A stretch of DNA of 64,000 nt from Prinsepia uniflora (Eukaryota > Streptophyta > Magnoliopsida > Rosales > Rosaceae). Under the pieces are notes generated by a model. That model had not been told where the DNA came from, made no database searches, and saw only the letters and a list, made by a program, of their open reading frames with translations. A program made the translations under genes and the position numbers. Below are positions 35,001 to 47,354 of this stretch, in pieces (position 1 is the stretch's first letter; every line of letters starts with the position of its first letter). The stretch lies in NCBI GenBank assembly GCA_032719365.1, contig CM064871.1, positions 37,483,566-37,547,565 of the forward strand. The letters are read 5' to 3'.

Positions 35001-35808
35001 ATTCTTGATTGTCTATTTCTTCTATATAATTGACAAATACAAAAGCACCCTTTTCTTTTTCCTTTAATGTTTTCAGGTGGCAACAGATAAATGTATCATG
35101 CTTTTTCTTTTGCTTATTGTAATCGGCGTAATAGCAATTATTGTTGTGAAGGTATGTTCTTCGACACCTTTGTCTCTGTCCTAAGATTTTTTCTTGCCTG
35201 CTATATGTTTTTGGAAGTTACATATGAAACTGCAAAGATATCTGCAAAGTTGTATTTTAGGAACTTTTTGAAAGGGAAATTTTTTTTAGTACCAAGAGTT
35301 TGGAAAGTTCTTTCTGCTTCCCAGAGATGGAATCCGGTTGGAATTTGATTAGTGAGCCCTATTATAACTTTTCCTCTATCGTAAGTAGTTGAAGGATGTT
35401 ATACATGGATGCATGATGGGTATGCATGGAAAATTTTTGCTTTCTTTCTCAGCAGTGCTGAAAATATATTCCTTGGGAAAAATTGAAATAAAAAGAGAAA
35501 TTGCAATGAAATGATAATCTTGTGAATCTTTGGAATGCAATCACTTCCATGAGTTTGAAGGTGGAGAAGTGGACTAGTGTATCTCCAATTGTAACTATAC
35601 TAATCCAAAGTAAACAGTAATTTTGACTTATCTAGCATTTTGTGTTTCTTCCTTGAAAACCGTAGGCTATTTTGCGTTGTATCATGTACATTGCGTGTGT
35701 TTTCAGATTGTGAACCCTGGCAATAAAGACATCAGGGATATCCCTGGATTGGCACCGCCTGCTGCACGGAGGCTCTTGTCAGCTAGTACTGTGCAACAGT
35801 TGGAATAG
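32078..35808 (+). CDS. NPSN13: novel plant SNARE (Qb-SNARE), NPSN13-like
   Basis: A membrane-anchored Qb-SNARE that pairs with Qa (KNOLLE/SYP1-type), Qc and R-SNAREs to fuse vesicles; NPSN proteins act at the cell plate and plasma membrane. Ten exons: 32078-32154, 33084-33176, 33673-33766, 33960-33997, 34213-34310, 34586-34665, 34755-34811, 34889-34981, 35077-35151, 35707-35808. All introns are GT-AG. The join is 807 nt, 268 residues plus stop, the usual family length. It starts MASNLPMSPQLEQIHGEI, as in Arabidopsis NPSN13. An N-terminal helical region covers about 1-100, the SNARE helix about 140-210 (zero-layer glutamine probably Q179), the conserved KEIGRQVATDKCIM follows, the membrane anchor is about 217-236, and a short tail includes DIRDIPGLAPPA. 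Orthology to NPSN13 is by recall; NPSN11 and NPSN12 match less well at the N-terminus. No frameshift or missing exon. Confidence 0.95.
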
Positions 35809-36542
35809 TTTCCTCTTTTACAAGATTCAAATTTTCCAATATTACTGTGATTCATGTTGTTGGGGACGCAGAGGGAGCTCAGAGGAATTCGCTGTGTACT
35901 TAGCAGTCGTTTTGTTTTATTTATACCTTATTCTTGCCTTCCTGAGTTGTGCATATTGTTCGTGGTTCTCTATGTAAATCACATGCTAAGTCCTTTTTTG
36001 CTTCTGGTTTGGATGGGCCACGCTTTTTTCTGTAATCTTTCCGCGATTGTTTTAGCTAGAGAGAGAGAGGTGCACTTTGCAGGTTTCTTTTCACAGATCA
36101 TTGATGCAGGCCTACATTTTTAATTTCTTGTGAAAAATGGGAGCAGCATGTTGCAAAATTCTCTCTGAAAGTCTCCAATTTTTCAAGCATGAGCAATGAA
36201 CTGTGGTTAGAAAAAGTTCGAAGGGATTGAGCAATTCGAACTTAGAACCATCACAAGGGAAAAATGCATCATTTGTCAAGGCAAACTTAGCATTCTAATC
36301 AAGTGCCTTGACAAATAAATGGTCAGCTTGTTCACCCCATAGCCATGGGTCCAAATTTCAATAGGTAAATCATGCAGAGTAGACGCCCTAAAACTGACAG
36401 TATAACAATGAATTTTCCCTGGGCTCCGGCATTAGAATCTATTCCCTGAAAAGAATAATGGATCTAGAGTGCAAACGAAATCCGTATCTCAATCTCAGGA
36501 TTTTCCTTTTTTGAAACATCAATCTACTTGTGGGCTCATGAC
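35809..36542. other. convergent 3' UTR/intergenic region
   Basis: This separates the stops of two genes that converge. It should hold both 3' UTRs and poly(A) sites. The stretch after 35808 is T-rich, typical of plant 3' UTRs. No further coding exon is supported; the open stretch at 35854-36123 is 3' UTR sequence. The close spacing would allow overlapping antisense tails. Confidence 0.6.
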
Positions 36543-39500
36543 TCATGCAGCATAGTTGCCAACCTGCGTTCGTCCAATGTGAGACAACCTTGTTGATTGA
36601 GTTAGGGGTGTTTCTTCATCGACGGTCTCGGAGGCTGAACCATTCCCTCCACTGCTAGGGACAAAAATATCAGATGACTTTTTCTCCAACTTCCAATCCT
36701 GTATTTACCAAGCATGGAAAACGTGTTAGAAATGAAGAAATATAGGGGGAGGAACACTGCATGACTGGGATACAAGCCGACTCTTGAGAAACTAAACCTT
36801 TGAAATCCTCTCGGGAATACTTTCAGAAGGTAGCTGAGACGCACGAACATCCTTAACCTTGATATAGTTGTACATGACAACACCGCACAATGCTGCAAAA
36901 CAAAGGGACCCGCTGGTTAACTTCACTTTTAATTTGAAAGTGTACAAAATGCAGCTGTAAACTGATACATCCAGTTCCTATGATTGGAGTGTTACCTATG
37001 GCATAACCAATGATGTTCAGCCTGGTTATCATAGACTCTGGAAATATAACAGTTGAAAGGGCAATCAATATCCAGTCTTTTAGAACACCAGCAACCCGGA
37101 TAGTAACCGCTCCAGTTCTACCAATTACTAAGAATATGGAGAAGTTCAACGCCAAAGCACAAAGAGCATTGGAGAAGAAGATCCAGAAGTTGAACTGAAT
37201 TTGTGAAACTTCCATTGCAGACTTCTCAAGTAATAACCAAGGCACAGACAGGAAGACAAAACTGCAAAGATAAATGATTTATAAAGATTAATGGTGAGAT
37301 CCTGATGTGATGGCATGCCTGTCAATAATACAAACATAGGTAATAAAATTGCATTTAAATCAAATGCATCAATCAATAAAAAGTATGCTGAACTTCACAA
37401 TCATAAGAGTATACAGAGAAAGGAACTGAGAAAATTCCAATGATGGACAGTGCATATTACTAATACTGATTGTACAATCAAACAATAAGCTTAAGAATAA
37501 ATGTTATTCACCATCAAATTAAGTTATAGAAATGAGTTGATATCCGCTACTGAGATATAGAAATCAGTCTATACTGATTGTCAATCTCTATTTCATCCAC
37601 TAAATTATGAATCTCAGTCATATCAAATGAGTAACAGATTCACAAACTCAGCACTCACAGGAAAAAATAAGCTCAAGAACAAATGTTACTCACCACCAAA
37701 AAATAAAGCCGTAGAAATTAGTCGATATCCGCTACCAAGATTGCAATTGATGCCAAATGGATTAAGTGTTACATGTTCATATTTTGAGCTAGACCAACAT
37801 AGTGAATAGGAAGTTTCCCAAATTTCAATTCCTATAATGCATATTAGTTCAAGCATCACCATACTATACCTGCATGGAGCTATATAGTATAAGCTGGTGA
37901 TAGGATTTAGAGTCAAGCCCTTCTTTTGTAGAAGGACTTGTGTTAAGACAAGCCTAAGAGCTTCTGCAAAGATTCCGGAAACCTGGTAAACTGTACCAAC
38001 TACATTAAAATGAATCTCCCCATATGAGGAAATGACAACTCCAACACTGACCAGCAACATATTTGAGAACACGTCGCACCTTGCTTTGTCAGTGCCACAC
38101 AAAACAGCCATGATAAAAGTAGCCACTGGCACTGCAGTATGGAATGTACATATAAGCAGCCATTTATTGGAATTTAAAAGCATAATTTATTTTTAAAATA
38201 GATATCTTGAGTCCCTGCGTGTGAGTGCACATACTTAGAGCTTTGAGCATTTGGATAAAAGCCACAGAAATATGCAAGTATGCGGTGTTTCCAAACCTGC
38301 AATGACAGAAGAAAAATAAAGTATTTAACTCTTTTGCCTTGTCTCTTGATAAGTACAATTACAACAAAGAAAAACTACAATTCCTCAATGTGGCATTGCA
38401 TTCGTTCTTAAATTTGAGCAAGTAACCCATAGGAAGGACATTAACTCTCGACGGAACTCTGGACATTCTACAGCAGAAGTCTGTTTGACCATAAAATCCG
38501 AAATTTCTTAATAAAAATTGCGTGTGAAGAGATTTAAACAACAAATAAGTAACTCAAAGCATGATACAATCTTCATATCTTTATTTTGATCCTATCTTCA
38601 TATCTTTATTTTCAGAAGGATACGCCTCGTTGAAAGTCATATCTACAAACTTAGGCCACAAGCTTCATGAAATATGCCAAGAACCATCTAAAAGTATTCC
38701 TCCCAGGGTTTGACATTGACAGAAGACCAGATAAATGCACTTGATTCTTTCACATTATTAGCCAAACTATATTACATTTCAGTGCTTACCAAAGACTTGA
38801 TGCAAAGAACGCACTGATTGGTATTACACAAGTTGCATAACTGCAACATGAAGAAATGAAATTAGGAAAATAATTTGGATGAAATAAGGAAGAAAAATAA
38901 CAAGATGGAACCCAAAACATAGGCCGCATCACTTACATCTCAAATGTCATTTTGACAGGAGCTACAACCTGCAGAGTTACAGTAAATAAAGAAAACAAAA
39001 TCACTTAAACATAGAAGATGACCAAAACAAAAAACAAAAATAACAAGAAAGCAAATAAGGAGTTATCAATGCAATTTCTACAAATGAATGAAAGGGAACT
39101 GATACTTGTACATAATATAGTAAAAAGAATCAAAGAAACTAGAGCACAGTATGTGTACCTCTGCACTACTATAATTTTACAAGTACAATAAAACTCGAAA
39201 ATTGTGTAATAAAGCTCCAGTAATAAAGTCTACATATAAAAAGGGACCAACAAAATTCTTGTCTCACTCACTCTGGGCACATAGAGTATCAGTTACATGC
39301 CTTGCCCACTACAGACTAATCTAACCAACCCTTTTATGGAGATCCCCCTTCTCAATCATATGTGGAAAAAGGCAAGCACTGAACTGAATGAAGAAACATA
39401 AATTTTGAAATCATTCGTGCATTAACTACTTACAAGAGCAAGTTAAGGAATACCGCCAGTGGAGGTAAGAATCCTGATGGTCAGAAATAACAAACACTGC

Positions 39501-40263
39501 CTAGATAAGAGCTTAAGGCAATTAAAGTGAGCTTAATCATAAATTAGTTCCAGCCATATAAATAACAAAACCATAATTAGTGATTGTGCCTTTTGTGCCA
39601 TTAATGAGGCAGAACTGAAGAGTAGGAAGCAATCTACCAGGGAAATGACATGCTATTACTTCAAAGATTGACTAAAAGCAAATTCAAGACAATGGTAGCC
39701 TGTCTAAATGTGAAATCAACATTAATGAGGCAGAACTGAAGAGTAGGAAGCAATCTACCAGGGAAATGACATGCTATTACTTCAAAGATTGACTAAAAGC
39801 AAATTCAAGACAATGGTAGCCTGTCTAAATGTGAAATCAACACTGATGTCAAAAGTAATCAACACACTAAAAAAACGCATATTGAAACGTAAAAATCTGA
39901 ATCATACCTTGAAAACACGAACAAGAAAAAATGCTACTAGTCCAGAAAATCCCATATGAATCATCGTAAGTGTAATGGGTAATGGAAAATTGAAGTATTT
40001 TGGAGATAAAACCCACTGCAAGGAAAAAACACCATTCGCAAGTTCTTCAATAAAACTAGCTGGAGGTTTGAGCTCAATGTTACACATTAACCATATAGAA
40101 CACCGACGACTACAAATTAGATATAACCACGCAAATCAGTGATGGAAACATAGTGCGGCGAAGGAATTACCTTGTTGTACAATATAACGCCAGATGAAAG
40201 CAGAATGTACATAAAAAGGTACAAATAAGTCAGCACCAGCGGTTTGTTGATCATCTTGGGCAT
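36543..40263 (-). CDS. sugar-phosphate/phosphate translocator-like membrane protein (At3g17430/At1g48230 type)
   Basis: A multi-pass transporter of the NST/TPT branch of the drug/metabolite superfamily. The substrate of this subgroup is not settled to my knowledge; relatives exchange nucleotide sugars or sugar phosphates across Golgi/ER or plastid membranes. Nine exons on the minus strand: 40263-40171, 40015-39908, 38968-38937, 38840-38790, 38296-38235, 38131-37870, 37261-36996, 36892-36798, 36698-36543. All have GT-AG borders. The join is 1125 nt, 374 residues. About ten hydrophobic segments are expected. Conserved strings are NKWVLSPKYFNFPLPITLT (30-48), FGNTAYLHISVAF, ASYGE-like ISSYGEIHFN, LNPITSLYYIAPCS, and the VLKDW Lys-Asp pair (K264-D265). 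The C-terminus is cytosolic and acidic/serine-rich, ending RLSHIGRTQVGNYAA. No plastid transit peptide is present. A second ATG at 40254 matches the usual family start (MINK) and may be the true start. Confidence 0.95.
39600..39841. repeat. perfect 121-bp tandem duplication in intron 2 of the transporter
   Basis: 39600-39720 and 39721-39841 are identical by direct reading, each running from ATTAATGAGG to GAAATCAAC. They lie in the intron between exons 2 and 3 and do not touch a splice site. The duplication is either very recent or an assembly duplication. Confidence 0.92.
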
Positions 40264-40306
40264 GTCCTTTTCACTTAATTTGTGAATTTCCGGCCTTTAG
40301 ACCATT

Positions 40307-40385
40307 ATATGCTATATTTCTCACACCCAAACTGCAAATCAAACCGCAAATGCTATGCGGTCTTAAACCCAGACGAGGACTTCAT
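40307..40385 (-). promoter_or_regulatory. two short uORFs in the transporter 5' leader
   Basis: On the minus strand an ATG at 40385 opens a ten-codon frame (MKSSSGFKTA) ending in TAG at 40353. A second ATG at 40315 opens ATG GTC TAA, ending at 40307. Both lie upstream of the main ATG at 40263. They could reduce translation of the main frame if the leader includes this region. Confidence 0.5.
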
Positions 40386-40458
40386 GCTCTCAATGTAAAT
40401 TTGTGTATCAAATATTTGCAATGACTGCTCCAATTCAGATGTCTACGATGCTTAAAAC

Positions 40459-40825
40459 CTGAAAGTGAAGGGACAGTGAGTGGAGCATACTGCAATAGCA
40501 AAACCTTAACCGGACAAGAAGGGAAGCACAAGATATTTATTCATTAAAACAATAGGAAACAGTGTGAATTAGCATTGAAAGTGAAGCTGCAACCAAAGTG
40601 GGGGAAATGGGTAAACCCAGAATCTGATCCAAAACAATTAGTAACAAGCATTTAACAAAGAATCACGCAACAGTTTCTTCCCAGAACTAACAAAACCAAC
40701 ATTTCCCAATGACGCAATGAAAATGGTAGATCTAAAACGGAGCAAACAACGAAGTGAGACAAACCCAATTCAGATTCTGATCTAAAACACAAAACCCAGG
40801 TCTAATTCAGGACGAACCAGCTTAC
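40459..40825 (-). other. probable 5' UTR intron of the transporter gene
   Basis: On the minus strand CTCTTGG|GTAAGCTGG (donor at 40825) and CACTTTCAG|GTTTTAAG (acceptor ending at 40459) give a 367-base intron between a 5' non-coding exon and the leader of the first coding exon. Leader introns are common in plants. This one is inferred from the splice words only. Confidence 0.45.
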
Positions 40826-40914
40826 CCAAGAGCCAAAATCAAGTGGTGGACGCTTTAAATATGAGAAAAGTAGATTAATTTCAGAGATCGACAAGCTTGA
40901 AAACCGACAGACAG

Positions 40915-40939
40915 AGACAGAGAGAGAGAGAGAGAGAGA
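40915..40939 (-). promoter_or_regulatory. CT/GA tract at the transporter 5' end
   Basis: An AG dinucleotide run on the plus strand reads as CT on the coding strand. It sits where a 5' leader or core promoter is expected. The transcription start is probably within about 150 bases upstream of it, between 40940 and 41160. Confidence 0.45.
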
Positions 40940-41264
40940 AGGAGAAATGAGAGATCGACCCACTTCCTTTTCTTAGTTGGTGACAGTGGTTGTGTAAATG
41001 AGAACAATAAATAAGCTTGGGAAAGCTAAGAAAGATTGTGGGGTTATCGATAAAATGAATTCGAGAAACTGAGAACGTGGGGTTGGTTGCCTTGCCTCTG
41101 CTAGCCTGAATAAGAAGAAAGAAAGAAAGAGGAGATAACTGGTTACAAGTAACAAAGAAAGGAAGAGGGCCTTCCGGTATCATACCCAGTGTTAAAAAAG
41201 CCGAGCAATCCAGCAGTATCCAAACGTCATCTGGGCCTTCGAGTTTTATGGCAATATGTGTCAC

Positions 41265-42240
41265 ATCTTGTTACAAGTCGATATAAATATGTTTTTGTTA
41301 AAATTACTGGATAAATTTTAAATTATTATTTATTCAACGGTTTAAATATGACTAGATAAAAGTTAAATAGTTTAAGAATCCAAACTCTTCCGTCAGTAAT
41401 AGTTTGGATTTGAATTTTCATTTTGAAAATCTATTAAATTCAAAACGGACCGTTAATAAATATATTAATTTCTAAATCTATTATTGATATAAAGTAAAAA
41501 TAATAAAAATAAAAAGATACCTAGATAAGAGTATAATAAAATATTATTAAGTGGTAATATTTGTTTGATAAATCTACTATAATCGTAATGTTTGCAATCC
41601 AATTCTCGGCAAACTTAATATACAAAATTTTGAGTATTGATTGTTCTATTATTTTTAATATTCTTACTTTTTATTTTTAATATGCTTGCTAATTTTTATG
41701 CCTAAACGATTTCAAACTGTTTCGATCCAAACCGAACCGTTAGTAACGGTTTTGATCAAAACAGTTTTATTTCTAATTTTAGAAAATCCAAACCGTATTG
41801 AACCGTAAAGATTTTAACGGTTTGGATTTGGATATTACCAATATACATATCAAATCGTACTGTGCCCATCCCTACTTATTACCTTTGCGATTGTTATTGC
41901 TATTTGCCACACTCAATTACCTTTCCTTTTTCTTTTGTTATCAGTGGAAAACCTGATTATTATTACATGATATCGATTCATGCCCATATAGAATATATTG
42001 TTTACATATTATGATCTAAATAAATATTTATTGTTAGGACACCTTAAGGTTTAATGTCCATGTAGAATATATTGTCTACATATTATGATCTAAATTAATA
42101 TTTATTGTTAGGGCAAACATCACCTTAAGGTTTAATGATTAATTTCATAATGAATCACTAGGTTTCAATTTCAACATTTTACTTTATATGGTTTTAAGTT
42201 TTGACTATTAAATCATCATGTAAATTAGGGCATTTTTGGT
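41265..42240. other. AT-rich intergenic DNA with a possible hAT-like end and a 74-bp tandem duplication
   Basis: No gene is seen. GTGCCCATCCCTAC at about 41863-41876, with AACCGT-rich words just before it, resembles the terminal sequence of hAT-type miniature elements (AGGGRTGGGCAC on the other strand). A matching second end was not found. From 41981 an AT-rich unit with GAATATATTGTYTACATATTATG repeats once, with period 74, to about 42140. Confidence 0.4.
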
Positions 42241-42439
42241 ATTTTTTTTATCTAAATGAAGATTTCATTGATAGAGGAAAATGAATATACTTGATTGGTT
42301 AACACGAATGTGTCTGAAGGCCTCATTAAAACTCTCATTATAAAATCCAGTTAATCCGGGATAAATCTAGTGAGGGAAAAAAAGTACCTCCCCAAAACAA
42401 GAAAAGCAAACAACAAAGATAGCAAATTAAACCTCTAAA

Positions 42440-42910
42440 TCTTACTCTAAGAGAGATTGGAGTCAGAGTGGTGTTGTAGGTATCCATACACCCTTCCCTT
42501 AAGAGAATAAAGGCCCTCTTGAACTAGTCTATGAGTAACTCGGTTAGCCGTTCTAGGTGAGTAAAGCAAAGCATTATAGGACATCTGAAGCGAACTCATC
42601 AACAATTCCACCTCCTAAGAACGAAGGCCCATACTACTCTAGATTTAATGCGTTCCCCGAATAGTGGCAATAGCTTCCATTGAATCAGTCTCGATTATAC
42701 CCTGAGAAATTTCAATAAATTATGGTAGTAGGACTCCTGCCCACAATGCTTCAAGCTCTACCACAAGGACTGGAGCACCCGGGGAACCTGGGTAAGAAAA
42801 AGCCGCCATTAGACTCCCATTAGCATCCCGCAACACTCGACCAATGTCTCTCAGTCGCCCTTTTCTCTATATAGCCCCATCACAGTTGATTTTGAAAAAA
42901 AGAGGGGTGG
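42440..42910 (-). pseudogene. LINE RNase H domain, inactive
   Basis: Minus-strand reading gives FFKINCDGA at 42873-42899, then an in-frame TAG, then IGRVLRDANG, VVELEALWAG and IETDSMEAIA. These are the Asp-Glu-Asp positions of the RVT_3-type RNase H at the C-terminus of plant LINE ORF2. The catalytic residues can still be read, but the stops rule out a working protein. Confidence 0.82.
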
Positions 42911-43249
42911 GCCTCTCTAAGTCACAACTAAAGAGTTTCAAAATAGTATATTCAAAAATATCAATGAATCGCCCTAAAGGGGGAAAGCATTCAACACAAG
43001 CTATGTGGCCAAAGAGTACTTGCCCCAAATTCATAATTAGTCGGAAGGTTATTGGTTTAGGGATCCAACCATCTCTCAAAACATGCATAGCATCACATGT
43101 CTCCACTTTGCAAATCAAACCCTTTTGCAATGCCTCATGGACCCAAAGAATAGATCGTCAGGCCAAAGAAGGATTCGTCCCTATCTTTGAATGCATAAAA
43201 TCTAGATCATTATTGAATTGGGCCTTTCACATACGATCTACAAAAGATT

Positions 43250-43902
43250 GAGGATTTTCAAGTAAGCACCAAGCCTCTTTGGCCACCGGAGCTTGATTAT
43301 AGGCCTCAAATTTCTTGAACCCTAAACCTCCATTTTTCGTCGGACTACAGAGCTTCTGCCAATTTACCTAGTGTATACCATGTCGACCCGTCTTCCCCCC
43401 ACCAATAGCTTGTAGTTTTAGTGGCCAAATCTTAGCACAAACTGCGAGGAAGTTAAAAAACACTCATAGATTAAGTAGGTAGAGCTTGACCCACCGCTTT
43501 TACAAGAACCTCTTTCCTAACTACCGAAATGAATTTTGCATTCGATACATTATTTTTATTTCTAAGGACATCTCAGACTTTAGCAAACATCTTACATTTA
43601 TTCGTAGAGTTGACAGTAAGAAGCCCCATATACGTCTCCCGAAAACACACAACATGAAAGCCTATCATATTAGTAATCAAACGTATCATTATGGGATCCA
43701 TGTTTGGGCTGAAATAAGCTACAGATTTATTGAAATTAATAAGATACACTGAAACTTGTTCATACAACTTTAGAACCCTCAGAAGATTCACACATTTTGC
43801 AAGTTGGGGATTGCAAACTAAAAGGCTATCATCAACAAAGAAGAGGTGGGGTAAAACTAGGGCCCCTAGTGCTACCCTAGCACCATAGAATTCTGAGATT
43901 AA
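43250..43902 (-). pseudogene. LINE reverse transcriptase, C-terminal half
   Basis: HLFFVDDSLLV at about 43815-43847 is the palm motif, usually FADD. It is followed by NLLRVLKLYEQVS and NFNKSVAYFSPN, which are typical of plant LINE RT. Further down, KLCSPTKNGGLGFKKFEAYNQAPVA-like words (with breaks) mark the region after the RT. The upstream half lies at 52691-53000. Confidence 0.82.
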
Positions 43903-46900
43903 TGTAACGACCCGTCCCGAATTTCGGGATTAGATTAGTAACTAATCATGATTAGCGGGGTTAATCGGTGATTAGTTGGGCGGAATCAGATGAACGATGC
44001 ATAATGACCGTTTTGCCCCTAGTCGTGGGTAAAACGTTGACTTTTAATTAGGGCAGTCAAATGGACTTTGACCGATGACCGCGACGTAATTCGGGGCGTC
44101 ACGAGTCCATAGACAGGTGGCACGTCCAATTCCGACGATCAGGAAAAAAGTTATGACGTTTGGTAGTCTAAGGGCATTTTCGTAATTTGGACGAAAAGGG
44201 GGAAAATGTTGACTTTTTGATTGAAAACTGATTTTCACACAATTCAAGGACCATTAGGCAGGTCTCGATGCCCTGAGTCCGTAGACAGGTGGCACGCTGA
44301 AAATGGACATCAGACGGTTGAGTTACGAGTCTCAGAAGAGGAAGGGCATTTTGGTAATTCTGTGCATAAGGGAAAAATGGTAATTTTCCAAGCCAGTTTG
44401 AACAGCCGTTGGTTAGTGCCGTGTAATTGTTTAATCAACCCTCTTATCAAGGAATTCTTTAAGGTATCCCTGAATCAAGGAATTGTTTAAGTGATTTGAG
44501 GTTAATGGGAGCATGGTGGTATGTTTTGGATAGAAAAACAGGGCACGGGGAAGGTTTTAAAACTGGGTTTTGGTCCTTGCGGGAAACAGTTTTACAGAGA
44601 GGCCAGAAAGATTCCCACGGGTGTCTGCTGAACGGTTCGATTAACAGAGATTGTTATTGAGTTGAAGGGCACTTCAGCTGAAGAGAGAGCTTGAGAGTTG
44701 AGAGAAAACAGATGGGAAAGAAAAATCAGATTTTGGAGGGAAATTCGACTTTTAATTTGTGAGTCGAGTTGGACGAAACCAAGGATTGGTTTAGTCTTCT
44801 GGGACCATTTGGAACTCAACCACATCGATTTCGAAGGGAATCGATCACAGATTGGCCAAGAACTGAAAACGCTAGTTCTGAGAATTTTCGAGCTTGAAGT
44901 CGACTACTTCCAGGTAAGATTTCCTGAAATTGGTTGTGTTAGAGTGTTCGTTTAGGTCCCCTTAAGCTTTTGTCTAAGTTAATTTGGGAATGGGGCTGAG
45001 TTGGGTGAGTTTCAGAAGTCGACCCGTTCGAGTGTTCAAGTATGAATTGATCGATTTAGGGCAAATCGGAGATAATTAAGGAATGAGACCTTCAATTAAC
45101 ATGTTAAGGAATGATTTAGGTGGAAAAATGGAAGGAATTGAGTGAGTTTTGATAGGGATTTAACCGGGTTGTGTCGCGGGTTGAACAACCCGTTTGCAGT
45201 CTAGTCTGGTGAAGATGGTGACACTGTAGCATCACTGTAGCAGGCGCGTGAGTTTCACGCGCAGCCACTCACCGCGGCGCGTGGGCCCGATTTTCAAGGT
45301 AAGTTCAACATGGCTTTTGTCCTATACATTGTAACGAACATGTTAGCGTTGATTTCTAATTAATCGGACACCGTTTCGATGTTGTTTCGAGGGTCCGAAG
45401 GTTTACGTTACGTTTTTAACTAACGTTTAATTCCTGAAAAATTATGGGAAAATGGTATGTTGTTATTTGAGTCCTTAGTGACACTAAAGTATGTTTTCGG
45501 ATAGGATTTGAGATTTCTGGAAATTTTCGGAAATTACGGAAACGCGTGCAGCGCGAAAATGAGCGATATGGACGGTGTGTGAGTGGACTTTTCTTTCTAA
45601 AGTTTAATGCATGCATAAATGTTTCTATGATTTTAATGATTATGATTTGTGATAATTCTGATTTCCGTACTTATACGTATTTTTGATATGCATACGAAGT
45701 TGCCCGTATTTCGAGACTATGGTTTCTCTTATGCTTTGATGATGGTTTAATGAATGATTTTTATACGATTTGGGCGTATCATGTTTTAATGATGTTTCGA
45801 TTGTGTTGGGCAATGGCCCGGTTTATGTGGTTTTGATTATATCATGTACTTGGTTTTGATTTACGATTTTGGGCTAAGGCCCCGTGTTTATGTCTACGGG
45901 CTAAGGCCCGAAGGTTAAGAAAAGGAAAATGATTTTGATTTTGATTTTCACACATGGTTTCTTATGTTGGAAATGAAATGGATTGCGAAATGATTGTCGA
46001 ATGCATGCATTGGTTTTACGTGGAGGGTAGAAACGCTTCCTGTAACTGTTTTATAAACTGATTCTTTTTGTCCACTCACACCTTTTGTAACGACCCGTCC
46101 CGGGAATTAAGGTTAAGACCGTGATTAAGATGAGATTAGTGAGCTTAATCGGGGATTAGTTGGTCCCGATAAGGTCGTTAGAGTAGAATGACGATTTTAC
46201 CCCTAGTTGGGCAAAAAGTTGACTTTTAGTTCGGGCAGTCAATTGGATTTTGACCGATGACCAGGACGTAGTTTAGGACGTCACGAATCCGTAGGCAGGT
46301 GGCACGCCCGATTCCGACATCCGAGGAGGAAGTTATGATGTTTGGAAGGTTGAGGGCATAACCGTAATTTGTCTAAATTAAAGGGAAAAGTTGACTTTTC
46401 GTACGAACGGGCTTTTGTACGTTGACCTAGGACCGTTAGGTAGATCTCATCGTCCTGAGTTCGATGACAGGCGGCACGTATTCATCGGACTTACGATGTG
46501 TGAGTTACGGGTCTAGAAAGTTAGTGGCATAATCGTAATTTTGGGGTTTAAGAAAGGGCATTTTGGTATTTTTCACTTGGGATTTGTGCAATAGAGAGGG
46601 ACAAATGGAGGGCTGAGATTGAGACATTTGTGAGGGAGAGGAGATGATGGTGACACGTGTAGGGGAACTAGAGGGTTCCAACATTTTGTGCACGGGTCCA
46701 ATAATTTGCGGGTTAACCGTGTAGTGCGTGTGTGTTCTTCGACCCAGACAGAAACAGAGAATGAAATTGGGAGAGGAATTGATCGATTGAGTGTGTGGGT
46801 GAGAGGTTGGTGAGTTGTGAGAGTGACTGAGAGAAGGGAGGAAAGTGGTGAGTGATTTAAGAGTGAGGATTGTGAAGGAAATCAGAGGAGTGGGAGGTTT

Positions 46901-47354
46901 GAGTCCTCAGAGAAAACAGAGAAGAGGTGAGAGCTTGTGGTGGCGGTGTGACCGTGTACGGTGCAATTGGACTCGTGGTGGTGTCGTGAGGGGTGAGAGG
47001 AGTTGACTAGCCCCAGCGGAGCTCACGGCGGCGATCGACCGCAGGTAATCTTTCTTCTTTCCTCTTTGTGCTCTGTTTTGCCGTCGATTTTCAAATCGAA
47101 AGTCGTGGCTTTAGGGGTTGAATCGAGGAGTCTAGTGAGGTTTAGGGGACTCAGTAGGGTCCTAGGTAGCTGCTGGTTGAGCAGCCGTGACGGGGAAGTG
47201 CACGGTGGAGGCTAGAACGACGGAGAGTACCGGTGTGCTCTGTTTTTTCGTTTTACTTCAAACGTTGAGTCGTGGCTTTTGGACGTGAGTCGACGGTTTT
47301 AGTGAGTTGGGTAAGACTCAAAGAGGTTCTAGGAAGAGTTTAAGACAGTCACCG

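Noticed and set aside
37686..38183. 165-codon open frame on the minus strand as a separate gene
   Set aside because: It is exon 6 of the transporter with intron read-through on both sides; splice sites at 38131 and 37870 give the correct join.
42844..43251. 135-codon plus-strand frame
   Set aside because: It is antisense to the LINE reverse transcriptase/RNase H region, which is clearly recognisable on the minus strand.
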